Numbered from the stretch's first letter, positions 45,378 to 58,266 are shown. The stretch is 64,000 nt of DNA from Eupeodes corollae (GCF_945859685.1 NC_079148.1:140055133-140119132); one strand, 5' to 3'. The notes: a model not told the origin generated them from the sequence alone. Program-made: numbers and translations.

Positions 45378-47334
45378 AACAACATCATGTGTGATGGGGA
45401 TAAAAATATAGAGAGTTCATTTTTTTCATGGACGACATAAAAATAGAAAAACAAACGAAGGAAAACCATAGATTTATCATGTTTTCCTAAGGTTTGTATA
45501 GCAACAAGATTAATGATGAAATGGAAACCGCTGACTACAAAAACACACCACTTCCTTCCTTCTTTTTAAAGAACCTACTTGAGTTTCTTTCCTTTTCTTC
45601 TTATCGATTTTTTGCTATGCTCATAAGATTCGTACCTTTTATTTTTTAAATCAGTTGCGATGTACCTACAGGATATGTTGATTTATAATGGGAATGTGTT
45701 ATTTCAAATGAAGGAAAGTTCAAAAAAAGGTAAGTATCTTGAAGCGTAATATAATCCTTTTAATAAGATGAACTAGACAGATGAGATAAATTATCAAAAA
45801 TTTACGTCATCTTTATATAAGTTTCAACGAAACTTTATGACTTTCGATAATGTTGTTTAAATTGGAATTAGGTCATATTACACGTTTAACTGTTTATCTG
45901 CATCCAAATGTCGCCTATAATTCGAGGTACAAAGCCAATAAATGGTTGTATTGATTTTATGTAATTTTCTCAAGAGAAACATTAATTTTTTTTAAATTAT
46001 AGTCAACTAAGATTTTTATCTGAAATCAAATTATAGTTTTCTTTTTTTGCTGTAGCAGATTTTTGAATCCCATTTCAGAATCACAAACTGTCATATATGG
46101 TTTAAAGAGCCATTTCGTATTCGAAAAGTTTTAATATTTTGGTTTTAATTCAGTTATTGAAAAAATCTCTATTACTTCAAGCGTTCTTATATGTAACATA
46201 AAGTTAAAAGTCATTTTCATACGGTTTTTAAGTGAAGTAGGCAGAACAATTTAAAAAGTATTTTTTTGAACTAGTAACTTGTAAAAGTTCTAAATATGGC
46301 ATTTTAAGTGTCTTCTATATGTTATTTGGTTTTATTTTTAAAATCATAAAAAACCGTGAAATTTACTGTAACAGATGTTTTTGAATATTGAGATAAAGTG
46401 TTTTTTCAACCCTGAAATTGAAGAGAAATTTCGACACAATGTTCGAGTTTAAGAAAATGAAAATTTATCATAAAAGTACTACCTAGTTTTTGAAAATTGT
46501 TGAACATTGTTCCCATGTTATAGGTTTAATTCCACTTTTTTTTTTGTTAGTTTTTTATGCATGCAAAGTTACTTTAAAATTGTTTTTTTTTAACGACTTT
46601 TTGTGTTTGTAGGGGACGTTGCAGAGATTTATTCGAAATCTCACAAACAAAATGTTGAATATATATATAGCTCCAACAATCTATAGTATTATCTCCGTCC
46701 CAGTGAAGTGTTCAGAAAAAAAACGCTCTAAAAGTTATCATTACGCTTTTTTAATACTAAAAAAAAGAGTTATACAGACCACTAAACCGTTCTATACAAA
46801 TACTTTCAATTTGTTTGCAATTATCTAGAAAATAACAGAACTAACGAAAAAAAAAAATTGCAAATTGTATACGAATTTCAATTTCAAACAAATCATCATC
46901 AAAATACTGGTAAGATTTATAATTTTTGAGAGGCTAATAGTTGAGGTTTAAGTATACTTGATTTTCCGTATTATATTTTAGATCCAAATTTTATAAAAGA
47001 TTGTAAATTTCAACAACTTATGGCTCAAAAACTATAAATTTTAGAGATTTGGTGCTAAGGACTGTTGCACTTCTTTGTGTATTGGCAGAAAAAATTCATG
47101 AAAACCAACTGAGAGTCCAAAACGACTCCGTTGATGCGAGTCAAGGATAAACAGCAATTAATTTTTAAGATGAGTGTTGATTTCTGAATAAAACCTACAT
47201 ACCATAAAATGCTGGGGGCTATTCATTTATATATTAAATCAAATCAAATTTTTAGGAATTACTTCTAAAAAGTTTTAAAAACATCAAAATTCTAATTTTT
47301 CGAACATTTTCATGTTGTATTCTAATTTATCCAA
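45378..47334. other. AT-rich intergenic stretch, no gene seen
   Basis: No coding frame or shared repeat recognised. The 69-codon frame at 46619-46828 has no motif. Confidence 0.45.
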
Positions 47335-47720
47335 TTTTTCGAACTAGAGATTTTAATCAAATATAACATAACATATGTCCCTCAAGTCCGTCCATTTACC
47401 TATTTGTGACCATACCCCTACTACTTAAACCATTAAGTCTATTGAGTTGGAAATTAAGGTTATAAGCCAATTCGCGTGAGGCAAATTTTCATTTTTTCAA
47501 GACTAAAAATAAAAGTTGTTTCAACACAAATTTGTTGTTAAAAAAAAGAAAGTTCCATTTTTTGAATTGAAACTAACCGAAAATTGTTTTCGATTTTTTT
47601 TACTTAACTTGGCCTATTTTACTTTATAGATTTAAAAAAAAGGATTAAATTTCTTTTTTTTCCAAAATCCGATAATTATCTCAAAAATCCGACTTTTTTT
47701 TTAACGAAAATTAAATTTTA
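47335..47720 (-). repeat. Family-2 repeat, diverged copy
   Basis: It carries the family-2 words in inverse order: GAACTAGAGATTTTAATCAA, CAAGTCCGTCCATTTACC, AAACCATTAAGTCTATTGAG, GGAAATTAAGGTTATAAGCC. It is more diverged than the copy at 42640-42840. Confidence 0.55.
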
Positions 47721-47889
47721 GAAATTATTGATATATGTTTAACATTTGTATTATTTTATTATTTTTTTATATATTTTTGAACTTAAACAAAAAAATTAAA
47801 TAAAAAAGACTGAGAATTTTCGAATCAAGGTTTTGTGATTAATGGCATTTTTTGAAAACAAACTATTTTTTTTTATAATAAGCGCACAC

Positions 47890-49250
47890 TGAAGGGGATA
47901 ATACTACAGTTATTATGTGGACACAGTGTGAGCATTAGTAAAAGGTAAGAGGGCTTGAAAGGGGGTGTCAGTGCACATTGGTTTTGAATTCTTAAATATT
48001 GAATTGGCTGGGAAAGACACAGTGTGGCAAGATATTCCACATTCGCATAGTACGGCTAAAGAACGATTCTCTGTATTTGAAAGTACGACCGAAGTTGGTC
48101 TCGAGGATATATTGATGAGCATTTCTAGAATCGCGAGTATTACTGTTAAAATGTTTAAATGAGGAATGCAACTGGTTATTTCTCTAGAGCAAAAATCATT
48201 AAAAATACGGTTAAAGAAGAAGAAGCAACGTAAATGATCTTTTAATGGTAATATCACCAATCAATCTAAATGCTCTACGTTCAATACTGTTGAAGAGGCT
48301 TAAGTAAGTTGAAGGAGCACCAGCCCAGATAAGTTTTGGACGTATATAAGTTTATAGACGTATATAAGGACGATAACAGCCAGATTAGAGGGATAGAAAA
48401 ACTTCTTGCATCACCTTAGAAAACCTTAACATCTTGCGCCATTTTTTGAAGAATATCGAGATGTTCAGTCCCCTCGATGCAAGTGCCTTCGAAATACAAT
48501 GGTTTAACGAAACAAGACATCGTTGGGTTTTCGAGGTATTAAATTCCACAAGGTTTCTTATCCCCATTGCATGTCAGAATTTAATGAGCTTATCATATTT
48601 TGCAGTTCCAAATCCGAAGAAGAGGGATGTGAATCTGAAAACGAATATGAAAAGCTAAGAGTACTATCGTTAGTAAAACAATGTATTGGATTAGAAGTTG
48701 CAGACAGGAGATCATTAATAAAAATGAGAAAAAGTGTTGGAGATAGAACGGAGCCCTGAGGTACACCAGCATTTATTTTGCGGTTTTCAGAAAGATTCCA
48801 AAGGTAATTACTAATCCAATAAAGGAGAGATTCATGAAAACCGAAAGCACGAATTTTCGATAAGAGAGCCTGATGCCCTATTAAATGCTTTTGAAATATC
48901 AAGTGCAACCACCGTTCGGTTATATGAACCATGAGATCACCAGTGGACCTATTGCTGCGAAAGCCGTACTGCCGGTCATTAAGAAGAGATATTTTTTCGT
49001 TTCCATGACCTTGGAAAAAGCGACGTTTGTGCAATCAGTCGGTTATTAGAGGGTGAAAAGGATTCTCAAATGCTGTTTTCCATCCGTTCGGAACGAGACC
49101 TGAGGAATAGGACAGATGAAAAAGCTAACGGCGTGTTTTTTTCCAGCGTTGATAAACACCTCTTCAGAACAACATCAGGTGTACCATCTGGACGAGCGGA
49201 TTAATGTATGTTGAGACCTTTAGGGCTCTCGCCACAGTGCGAGTGCAAAA
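47890..49250 (-). pseudogene. Jockey-like retroposon ORF2 remnant (family J2)
   Basis: Minus-strand order: 49230-49100 reads ESPKGLNIH, SARPDGTPDVVLKRCLSTLE (fingers). 49034-48558 reads LLNDRQYGFRSNRSTGDLMV, KAFDR-region lost to HLIGHQALLSKIRAFGFHES, NRKINAGVPQGSVLSPTLFL (motif B) and CFTNDSTLSFSYSFSDSHPS, where FADD has become FTND, losing the first catalytic Asp. 48567-48385 reads GIRNLVEFNTSKTQRCLVSL. 48250-47900 carries the C-terminal phrases RAFRLIGD, NFGRTFKYREPFFSRTMRMW and FPSQFNI. It is a sister of the copies at 58400-63360. Confidence 0.8.
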
Positions 49251-50150
49251 AAAGATTGGTCCCATAGAATCACTAACTGATAACTGATTTTGATAGTTAA
49301 TTTATATTTTTTTAAATTTCAAAATATTAGTTATCTTTAGTAACAGAGTGTAACAGGGGAAAATTCGAGCGATCCAGTTGCGCACTTTATTTTAATCTTA
49401 ATTTATTACAAACTTAAATGTATTTACATACATAAAACTTAATGTTATGTTAAAAAAAATCAAACAAATTACTAGAATATTTTTTTTTAAAATACATTTA
49501 AATATAAATGTAAAAAAAAATCAACTTAAGGTCAGTTTCAAAAGAAGTCAAAAAGATCTATTATATTTTAATCGCCCAGGAAGGTTAGACTTTCACTTTG
49601 AAAGCTTCATTTATACTTTCTTAGAACTCTCTTAAAAGTTTTAGAAGTTTAGAAAACAGAAGCAAAACTTAGGGGGAGGGGGGTGAAGGGGGTTAAGTAA
49701 ACTTCATTCAAATTTCTAAAAACTGTAGTTTTTTGACAAAAACTTTTAGTTACACATTTTTGTTCAGCTAATTCTACACAAAATGGATCATATTAACGTA
49801 CGTGAGAAATAGTCGTTGCAAAATATCCAAAAGTAATATACTTTTTTTTTTCTGGTTGTGGAGTTTGTTTATATTGTTTAATCTCTGAATATTATTTCGA
49901 ATTAGAAAACTAAGTCTAAGATTGGAAAATAGTCCCCACCTAAATACATGGATTTTTTGAATTGCGAACCATTATTCCTCCAAGTTTCTGAACTGTAAGC
50001 AAAAATCATAATTTGCTTCTTTAGAAAAACATGTGCAATAATGTTTACATTAAAAACAACCTTTAGTTTACGAATAACATTCAAAAACATTTTTTTTTAC
50101 CTTTTTTCACCACCCCTTCATATTTTTATCCGGTAAAAAGGAAAAGAGTT
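49251..50150. other. AT-rich intergenic stretch, no gene seen
   Basis: No coding frame recognised. A G-rich patch (GGGGGAGGGGGGTGAAGGGG) is at about 49670-49690. Confidence 0.45.
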
Positions 50151-50162
50151 TTTAAAGGGTTA

Positions 50163-50587
50163 GGTTAGTTTAGGTTATAGTGGCTGTCCAAGATGGAAAC
50201 GGACACACTTAGGCCAGTTTAATGGCCCATTGTGATACCACATGAATCTTGAGGCTTCCTCCTAAGGTCAATCGAAACAGCTTGAGTCCCTTACGAAACG
50301 TGAGAGGCTGATTATACCGATATGATTTAGATCGTTTAGATCGTTAAAGAAGAATTCTCTTAGGTAATTCTTGCGTTTTCGAGCTAGAGCAGGGCATGTG
50401 CAGAGAAGATGAAGAACAGTTTCTTCCTCTTCCTCGTCCCTACAGCTTCTGCAAAAGTCATTTGAGAATACCCCTAGTCTCGTGGCGTGCTTTTCTATTA
50501 GACAATGTCCAGTTATGACACCTATTATCGAGCTAATATGCGATCTTCTTAGAGAGAGCAAACACCTTGAACGTTTTAAATCCAGTG
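50163..50587 (-). mobile_element. LOA-like retroposon, 5'-truncated 425-bp insertion with 12-bp TSD
   Basis: On the minus strand it encodes only the last part of ORF2: HISSIIGVITGHCLIEKHAT, RLGVFSNDFCRSCRDEEEEE, TVLHLLCTCPALARKRKNYL (zinc knuckle), then FVRDSS and a stop near 50268. The 3' UTR (plus-strand ATAGTGGCTGTCCAAGATGG) matches the 21491-23350 element. The 3' tail reads TTAGGTT-like on the plus strand at 50161-50178. Perfect 12-bp direct repeats TTTAAAGGGTTA lie at 50151-50162 and 50588-50599, showing a single target-primed insertion event. Confidence 0.9.
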
Positions 50588-50599
50588 TTTAAAGGGTTA

Positions 50600-53010
50600 A
50601 GGTCAGATAAATGTCAAACTTCACAAAATTAATAATTCGGAATCTTTTCGAAGTAAAACAATATTTTTGGTATAAATTATTTCACTTTTATTATTTTTGA
50701 TGTATTTTCTTTTATTTCAAATTTAAAAACGATTTTATTCAAAAACAAATTCCAAAAATCAATGCTCATTTTTAACTAGATAAAACATATCTTTTTGTTA
50801 CAAAATCGTTATTGCTCCTTTTAGTATTTGGAAAACAGGTAAAGAAATGTGTGAGCTTAACAAAATTTACAATTTTCCAAAGAAATATAATTGCCTATGT
50901 TTTTTCGAAAAAAGTACTTTTTCAAAGCTATCTTCCCAATAATTGTTCTTTTCCATCTTTAAAGCTAGTTTCACTCTAAGGTTGCTATCATCCAGCATTT
51001 CGCTAACTATAAAACTATTGAAAATAGGTAAAAGGATTTCCAAAGAATAATATTCTCCTTTCTCAACAAACGTTTCCACAAGTTTCAATTCGAAATCCAT
51101 ACCACATAGATATGTATTATTTATCAATGGAATTTGCCATATCTTATTTTATTTTAAAGTGCTTTTTCACAGCTGAAATGGTTAAACTTATGAAGATTCA
51201 AAAATTCAAATGAAAACCTAATTTCAAACTTCAAAAAGAACAAAACAAATAAATATACACAGAGAAACTATTCAGATATTTCTAGGAAATGAAGAAAACT
51301 ATTTGAATTAAATTTCCTGTTTTTCTTCATAATGTTGAAACAAATAAAAAAAGGAGGATACACAGGTATCTACTCGTATATCTATAAGAAAGATCTATTG
51401 CAAAAAAGATTTATAAAATATATGTAGGAACGTGTATAATTGACTTATGTACTCGAGCATACCAATAACAAGAAAAGTTGAAACTCTTTCAACATCAAAC
51501 ATTTTAAAAGTTCATTTTCTCTCATTTTTGAGAAAATAAAAATATTTATACATAAATTTAGTTTCTTTGTTTTTGTTTTTTGGTGATTATGAAGAATAAA
51601 ATTATAATAATTTGTGCAGTCAAAAGTCATCTTCAGACAAAATCAGAAACATAAATATTTGTGGAATACTATATTTTTGCACTTAGAGTGTATACTTCGA
51701 ATATTAATGCAAACACGTGCATTTAGAGAGAATGATGAGTTCTGAAATCTGGATATAATGTTTACCCTCTTAAAGCTTAGTTTGTATATAATGCATCACC
51801 AAAGGAACTCACATATATCTGACATTAAAAAGAGATCCTTGTACTTAATATCTCCTTTGACTTACCTTGAATATTAAACAATTCAATATAGAAATTGCTG
51901 AGATAATCTGATATCGATTGAAAATCATGACACTCCAATGAATACACTGACAAAAAATTAAGTATGAACAGAAAGTAAACAAAAAAGGACCCATAATTGA
52001 TTTTACCTATTAATTATAACGCCATTCTTATAGTTAACACCCTTGTCAAGTGAGCTTAAAATTCCTCAAGGATATCCTTAGGAATCCCAATGGCGTAAAG
52101 GTTCTAGAACAAAATCATTCTACTTACTAAATCATGCCTATTAAAATTTACATTAGGATTTATTCTACCAAATAAAATTAATAATTTATAATATTTACAT
52201 AGACCCTTTCACAAAACAAGGCTAAACTTGTTTTTCTTTAAGTGTATTAAGTGTTTAAGACATGATATCAACCTACGTACTCTTCTATGAAAGTAAAATT
52301 TATATTCACATGATAAAACCTTTAAGAAATATAAATTTACAATGCCGTTCACATATAGAAGAGCCGTGAGAAAGGTTTACTTTTGTGCTTTCTTAGTTGA
52401 GTTAAATCCCAATAGGGGAGTGGTGAAAGAGTGGATGGTGGGCCAAAGAAAAAAATAAATAAAATAAAAACACACCGTAAGATGCTTTTTCTTCCAAAGG
52501 ACCATCAGGACAATTCCCATCGGGGCCAGAGTGAGTGCGGAGGAGGTGAGATGTGCTATGCATATAGTTGAAATCCTTTACAATAAGCTACAAATAGGTA
52601 CATATTATTTCGCACATCCTCTTAAAAGAGTTAACAAAATATCTTTAAAAAAAAAAACAAGAAGAGAGTGCTTTCAATATATATTAGGTATAAAATATAT
52701 GTAATGTGTACCTATATGATGCCACTGTTTCATTGAATTACATTATACCCATATTATGTTCACATTACGAAGAAAAAAAATATAGATTCCTTTTTGTGTA
52801 TAAATTTAAGGTTCACCACACAGCAGCAGCAGCAGAAGCCGCTTCTTTCAAAATCTCACGTGCCTTTGGGACAAAATCGAAGGAGTGGGTAAAGGTACCT
52901 ACCATATTTTCTCTTTTAGAAGCACAAAGAAAAAAATAGACACTATGATTCACTTGCTTAAAGCCTTTTTTTATTTTTCCTTGCAACATTCTTCAAGAAA
53001 AAAAATCCTT
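50600..53010. other. AT-rich intergenic stretch, no gene seen
   Basis: No frame looks coding. An 86-codon minus frame at 50867-51127 has an ordinary composition but no motif I know. A short CAG run lies at 52822-52835. Confidence 0.4.
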
Positions 53011-53014
53011 TAAA

Positions 53015-53245
53015 ATGCCTGAAGCCTGCTGTGGAGCTCTATTAAATCGTAGTACAAAAACAAATCTTCCAGCAGATGAATTCTGGACTGCTGTAATATT
53101 CCCGCTACACAAAAAAGGATCCTTGTTGGATGCAGCGAACTATCGAGGAATCTCTTTTCTAAATGCAACATATAACATCTTCACAACAATGTTACAGAAA
53201 CGACTTACAAGATGGATTGCAACGCAAAATGTGCTAAACGAGTAA
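53015..53245 (+). pseudogene. RTE-like reverse transcriptase fragment (fingers)
   Basis: The frame reads ADEFWTAVIFPLHKKGSLLD, AANYRGISFLNATYNIFTTM and LQKRLTRWIATQNVLNE, RT motifs 1-2 of an EN-RT type element. It stops where an endonuclease segment of a second element begins (about 53250). Because this RT segment would follow, not precede, the endonuclease, it comes from a different insertion. Confidence 0.65.
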
Positions 53246-53249
53246 AATT

Positions 53250-55285
53250 ATCTGGGTGTCGATGGACAGGCAAGCGTCTTCCAACCAAATTGACCACTTC
53301 GCGATTAGTCGACGCTTTAGATGCATTCTCTTGGCTGTCCGAAAAAGGAGAGGAGCCGACATGGGACTTGCGCGTTACCACCAATTAATGATAGCTACCC
53401 TAAGATTGCGTACAGCTACAGTTCGAAGATCCAACGAAAAAACACGAGGCCCCAAGTTCAACATCGCCAGACTAAAGGATCCCACGATCCGTCAACAATT
53501 TAGGGACCACCTGCCACACGAAATGAGAGCAATCAGCAGCACAGTACATGACGGCATCGAACATCATTGGAATGCTGTAAAAAATGTTCTCATTTCAGGT
53601 GCTGACAGAATAGTTAGTCGGAAAAAACGAAGCAACAACACTTGGCTTTCAAAAGAATCTTCAGTAAGGACCAACGAACTCAAACAGCTAAGGGCTCCAA
53701 TAACTGCTGCACAAGAGGAATAAAACGAGCTGGAGTCCTCGTATCGCATGAAAAAGAGAGAGGTTCACCGCAGTGTGCGCCGCGACAAGCGTAACTACAT
53801 CAATGGATTGGCGCAAAAAGCAGAAGATGTTGCAAACAGGTGCTACAGCAGGAACGTTTACAGAATTACCAAAGAGCTGCCCGGTACACACAGCTCAAAG
53901 CAACACCTGATGAAAGAAGTAGACGGTACTGTGATAAGTTCGGTGGATGAGCAAGTCAGAAGGTGGAAAGAACACTTTTCCTCGGCTCTAAACCGAATGT
54001 TTGCAAAGAACGTGCAACCGATACATTCTGAAGCGCCTGAAGAAACTTATACCCGAATCCACACCGCACCTTCCAGTAAAGATGAGATAGTTGCCGCATT
54101 TAAATCATTTAAGAACAACAAAGAGGTAGGACTTGATGGAATTCACGCAGAGCTATTACAAGCAGCGCCAACGTCATCAAGCGAACTGCTTCATCCGCTC
54201 ATGAAAAAAGCCTAGACCACCGAAAGCTTCCCCCATGAGTGGAAGAAGGCAATTATCGTCAAGCTCCCAAAAAAATGAATTCTTGCCAAGTGCGAAAACT
54301 GGAGAGGAATTTGCGTTGTACCATCCGTTACAAAATAGTAGCAAAAGTTATACTGGAACGCATCAGAGAACACCTTGAGGATTTCGCTGAATCCTCCTGT
54401 ATTGATCATATTAACACCCTGCGGATCATTATTGGACAATGCGTTGAATATCAATCACCACTACACTTGCTGTTCATCAACATTGAGAAGGTCTTTGATA
54501 GCGTTAACAAGTTGGGTTTGCGGAGGAAAGGCATCCCAGAAAATCTTATTGCTATTATTAAAACAGCCTATGATGGATCCAAGTGTCACGTTCTGCACGA
54601 TGGTAGGTTGTCAGATGATTTTAAAATCCGAAGCGGAGTCAGACAGGGCTGTATTCTGTTGCCAATGTTGTTTTTTTTGGTGATAAACGATGTACTGCGC
54701 TCAGTTTTGTCAGGTAGCAGAGGGATCCAATATCCTATATCCTATTTAAAGCACTTGGATAACGCGGACAATGTTTGCTTACTTCCTTCCTCATAGGATC
54801 TTGGATCTCCATCAAATGACAATAAGTGTGGAGAGAGAAGCAGAAGTTGTGGGGCTGATGATTAATTCCGGCAAAACAAAAATGATCAGCCTCGGAACCC
54901 GACCATCCTCCCAAATAAATATTTTCTCGCAACCAGTGGAAAAAGTGGAAAGCTTTTAATTCGATGGAAGCATCGCTTCTTGTCATGAAATTGGACTGTT
55001 GCGCCAACCAATTTTATTTATTCAACTCTATCAGCTTCAGAACAAAGCTACGACTGTTTCCCACAAATGTCGTATCTGTGCTTTTTAATTGGTGCAGCAC
55101 TTGGAAGGTTAATTCTGCCATAGCAAGAAATCTGCAAACCTTCGTAAATATATGTCTTCGTAACATCCTTAGGATTTTCTGGCCAAATCGTATTTCAAAT
55201 GAGGTCCTTCATAGAAGGACAGGTCAGGAACCTATATAATCTATAATACGAAGACGTAAGTGGCAATGGATTGGATATACACTTT
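53250..55285 (+). pseudogene. RTE-like non-LTR retroposon, 5' truncated
   Basis: In order: endonuclease C-terminus VSMDRQASSNQIDHFAISRR (53253-53312); linker RLKDPTIRQQFRDHL and HHWNAVKNVLISGADRIVSR (to 53720); REVHRSVRRDKRNYINGLAQ, KHLMKEVDGTVISSVDEQVR and WKEHFSSALNR; RT fingers SKDEIVAAFKSFKNNKEVGL, DGIHAELLQAAPTSSSELLH; palm (54390-54790) LLFINIEKVFDSVN (motif A), RSGVRQGCILLPMLFFLVIN (motif B); thumb INSGKTKMISLGTRPSS; C-terminus RRRKWQWIGYTL. Motif C reads NADN instead of YADD, so the second catalytic Asp is gone. Several frameshifts are present. Likely 3' coding scraps (KWEDSFEV, VKSIKLAQKVQNF) reappear at 55945-56020 beyond the 654-bp inverted-repeat element. Confidence 0.8.
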
Positions 55286-55286
55286 T

Positions 55287-55940
55287 GGTCATCCCAACTT
55301 GGCGCCAAGCTGAAAACACTCCACCTTAAGGTTCAAAATTAAAACAAAAATTATGGGGATATTTGGGTCTCTTTTTGGGTTCCTAAGTTTTTGAAACTCC
55401 GGATTGAAAGCCCTTAAAAAAAGTCTCAAAGCTGAAATGTTTGGAAACTTACTAAACTAAATTTAAAAAACTAACAAAGGTGCAATTCACAGCTATTTTT
55501 GGGCTCCTTAGTTCTCTCCAGATTGGGACCTGAAGAACTTATCCCTAACTTTTATCGAAGCTGTAATTTTTCTAGACTTTTTAAATCAAACAAAATTTGG
55601 AAAATGAAAAAATGGAAATTTAAGGCTATTTTTGGGCTTGATTAAAAAATCTCCATTACATCAAAAATTGTGGCAAATATCGATTCTTGATGACTTTACT
55701 TCCACCAAACTAAGAATTGACAAGCTTTACTCATTTATAATTACTCCTTTATTACTATAAAGATTTTTCAAATTATCTCATAAATAGTCTCCAAAAATTT
55801 AAGATTTGTGACTTTTGACAATGCGAGATATCACGAACTTAGGGGCCCAAAAAGCACCCTAAATATTTTCATCATTACTTTTTTTAAATTTCGAACCTTT
55901 AGGTGTGGTGTTTCCAGCTTGGCGCCAAGTTGGGATCACC
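55287..55940. mobile_element. MITE-like element with 48-bp terminal inverted repeats
   Basis: The left arm 55287-55334 starts GGTCATCCCAACTTGGCGCC and the right arm 55893-55940, read inversely, starts GGTGATCCCAACTTGGCGCC. By eye the arms match at about 43 of 48 positions, and each contains the palindrome TTGGCGCCAA. The 550-bp interior is AT-rich and non-coding. The element appears to be inserted into the 3' end of the RTE-like remnant (IGYTL before it, KWEDSFEV after it). No clear target-site duplication was found, so the superfamily is unknown. Confidence 0.75.
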
Positions 55941-56020
55941 ACAAGTTTAAGTGGGAAGATAGTTTTGAAGTGAGCTGGGTTAAGAGCATTAAATTAGCAC
56001 AAAAAGTTCAAAATTTTGTT

Positions 56021-58113
56021 GTGGTGTTTCCAACTTTACTGACCAAAAATCTTACAACTTTTGAAGATTTTTCTTAAATTTAAGAAATGCTACAATATAA
56101 CTGAATATTGAAGATAGTCACACATTTACAGAACAAAAAATTGCTTTATGAATTAAGAAAGCCTCGAAAATTAAACAGAATTGAAAAACTAAAATTTTAT
56201 TGACAGAAATAAAACCTTGTGGAACTTATTAAAGTTAACTTAAATAATTCTTCAAACTAAATTATTGAATTCCAAAATTATTTTCAAAATACACAACGAT
56301 TAAAATGTTTGTTTAATACTTAACCGAGTGATTCGTAGTGTATCCTTTGTTTAGGTTTATTTACACATCCACTTGTATTTAAATGTAACTTTCGTTTTAT
56401 TGTTTTGTTATTGGAAAGACTTCCAAACAAATCTTAGGCAGCTTTACTAAGTAAATTCCCTCGAGACATCTTGATGAAGATGCTGTCGAATACAATAACC
56501 TTATCGGTGTGGTTCATCGACTTCCAAATAAAAAGAGTATCAGCCTTTACGTACCTGTCAAAATCTTACATTAATAAAATGTGTGCATATAATATATGTC
56601 AGTTCTATAGAGACCATCAAAAGGTACTTTTTTGGGAATATGTTTTATTTTCAACCCAAAACAATAAACATTAAATGCATATGATTTTAATATATGATTT
56701 TTCTAGGGTCTTATCCCATCCCATTCCGATTATTCAACACACTTTGCCAAAACCATTAGACTTTTCTAGGTATTAATATGTCAATAATAATAATATGAGT
56801 TTTAAGCTAAAAATGTCTCAAGGGTGTCACCAAGACTATTGATATCAATTTTTGTATTCTTAAGCTCTTTCGTTCTGTAGACTTTGGTAAGAAAAGGTAT
56901 ATGAGGTTTAAAGGACTTAAAAAGGTGACAAAAGTTTTTCATTTGAAGTTGATTGTTTTGCAAAGAGAAAAAAAGCTACAGAAAAATAATGTATTACTTT
57001 TGAAGTGACAAAGTCATGGCTGATGGAGAATAGATCATTGTATGATTAAAAATTAATCGTTTTAAAGTACTTTAAAAATAAAACTTCAAATTCGACTTTT
57101 ACGCTTCTAAAATGTCTCTGCTTCTTTAACGAATACAAAAACTTCTCAGGGCTTATTTGTTTAAACGTTTTAAAATTTCAAAAATTCTGCTTTTTTAAAC
57201 ATGTTCACACATTTTTTTTCCAATTTGTTCTTTAATTACAGAATTTCGTCTTTTCAAAACTGTTAAATTTTCTTTAATCAGTTAAAAATAAATGAACAAA
57301 TAAGAAATATCGTTGAAACACATCACAGTTTAAAAAACAATAGATTTTCCCGGAATTTTTGTGTTTTTAGGTTTATTTTTTTCTCTTTATTTAAATATTT
57401 TATTTTTTTTACTTTTGAAATAAAATTACTAGAAAATAGAAATTCAGAGATAAAATAAATCTTTTATTCCAATTTTTTGGAATTATTGTATTTAATCAAA
57501 ATTAATATGACTGTCAAGTGTCACATCCACAATTGGTTGGTGTTTCAAGAATCTTATATAAATATATTTTTTTATTTTTCAGTTTTCTTGCTTCAGGATG
57601 AAAAATTCTTGACGTAAGTTATTTCATGTGATTTAAGAGAATTTCATTTTCCTTCACTTTTTCGTGAGAATTTAATCAAATTTACTTCGGAAAAAATTCT
57701 CCTCCATTTTAAAAATAGAAAAATATTAGTGTTTGTGAGAAATTTGTAAACCTATATTTACACGAAAAATGAAATAAGTTGTCTTTCCTGTAAACTTTTG
57801 TTTTGTTTTTAAATGTTGTGAAATGAATTGTTTGATATAAAAGAATATAAGTTTTTTTAATAATACTTACAGCAGTTTTGTTTTTATATTTTTAATACAA
57901 AATGTGCATTGTTTAAAGATGTCCAAAGCTGAAATAAAAAAGTGTATTCCTTTAATTATTTCTCAATTAAAAAATAAACGTGTAAAGTTATTTCCATTCA
58001 GAAAAGTTGATGTTTAGAAAATATAAAAAAAAAAACATTTTTTGAAAGCAAAGAAAAATACAGTCACTAAAACTTAATTACATAATTTCGATTAGTTTGA
58101 CGAAAATAAGTAA
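56021..58113. other. AT-rich intergenic stretch, no gene seen
   Basis: No coding frame recognised. GTGGTGTTTCCAACTT at 56020-56035 resembles the inner part of the MITE right arm. A pair of good splice-site-like signals at 57571-57619 is discussed under findings. Confidence 0.45.
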
Positions 58114-58266
58114 TACCCGTGGCGTAAGACTGTCATGTAAAAGGCTTTCTTTCAATCCATGCCTGTGCCATCTTAAGTTTTTTTCACGAGCGCTCCTCTA
58201 AGAGTAATTTTTGGCATAAAACTGTAGGTCCCTCCATCTTAGTTCTTAACGAACTGTTGCATCACC
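58114..58266 (+). mobile_element. tRNA-derived SINE copy 4, shortened and diverged
   Basis: It begins TACCCGTGGC, then GACTGTCATG, keeps CAATCCATGCCTGTGCCATC (shared with copy 3), AACTGTAGGTCCC, and ends AACTGTTGCATCACC, the same 3' end as copies 1 and 2. Internal deletions remove much of the body. Confidence 0.65.
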
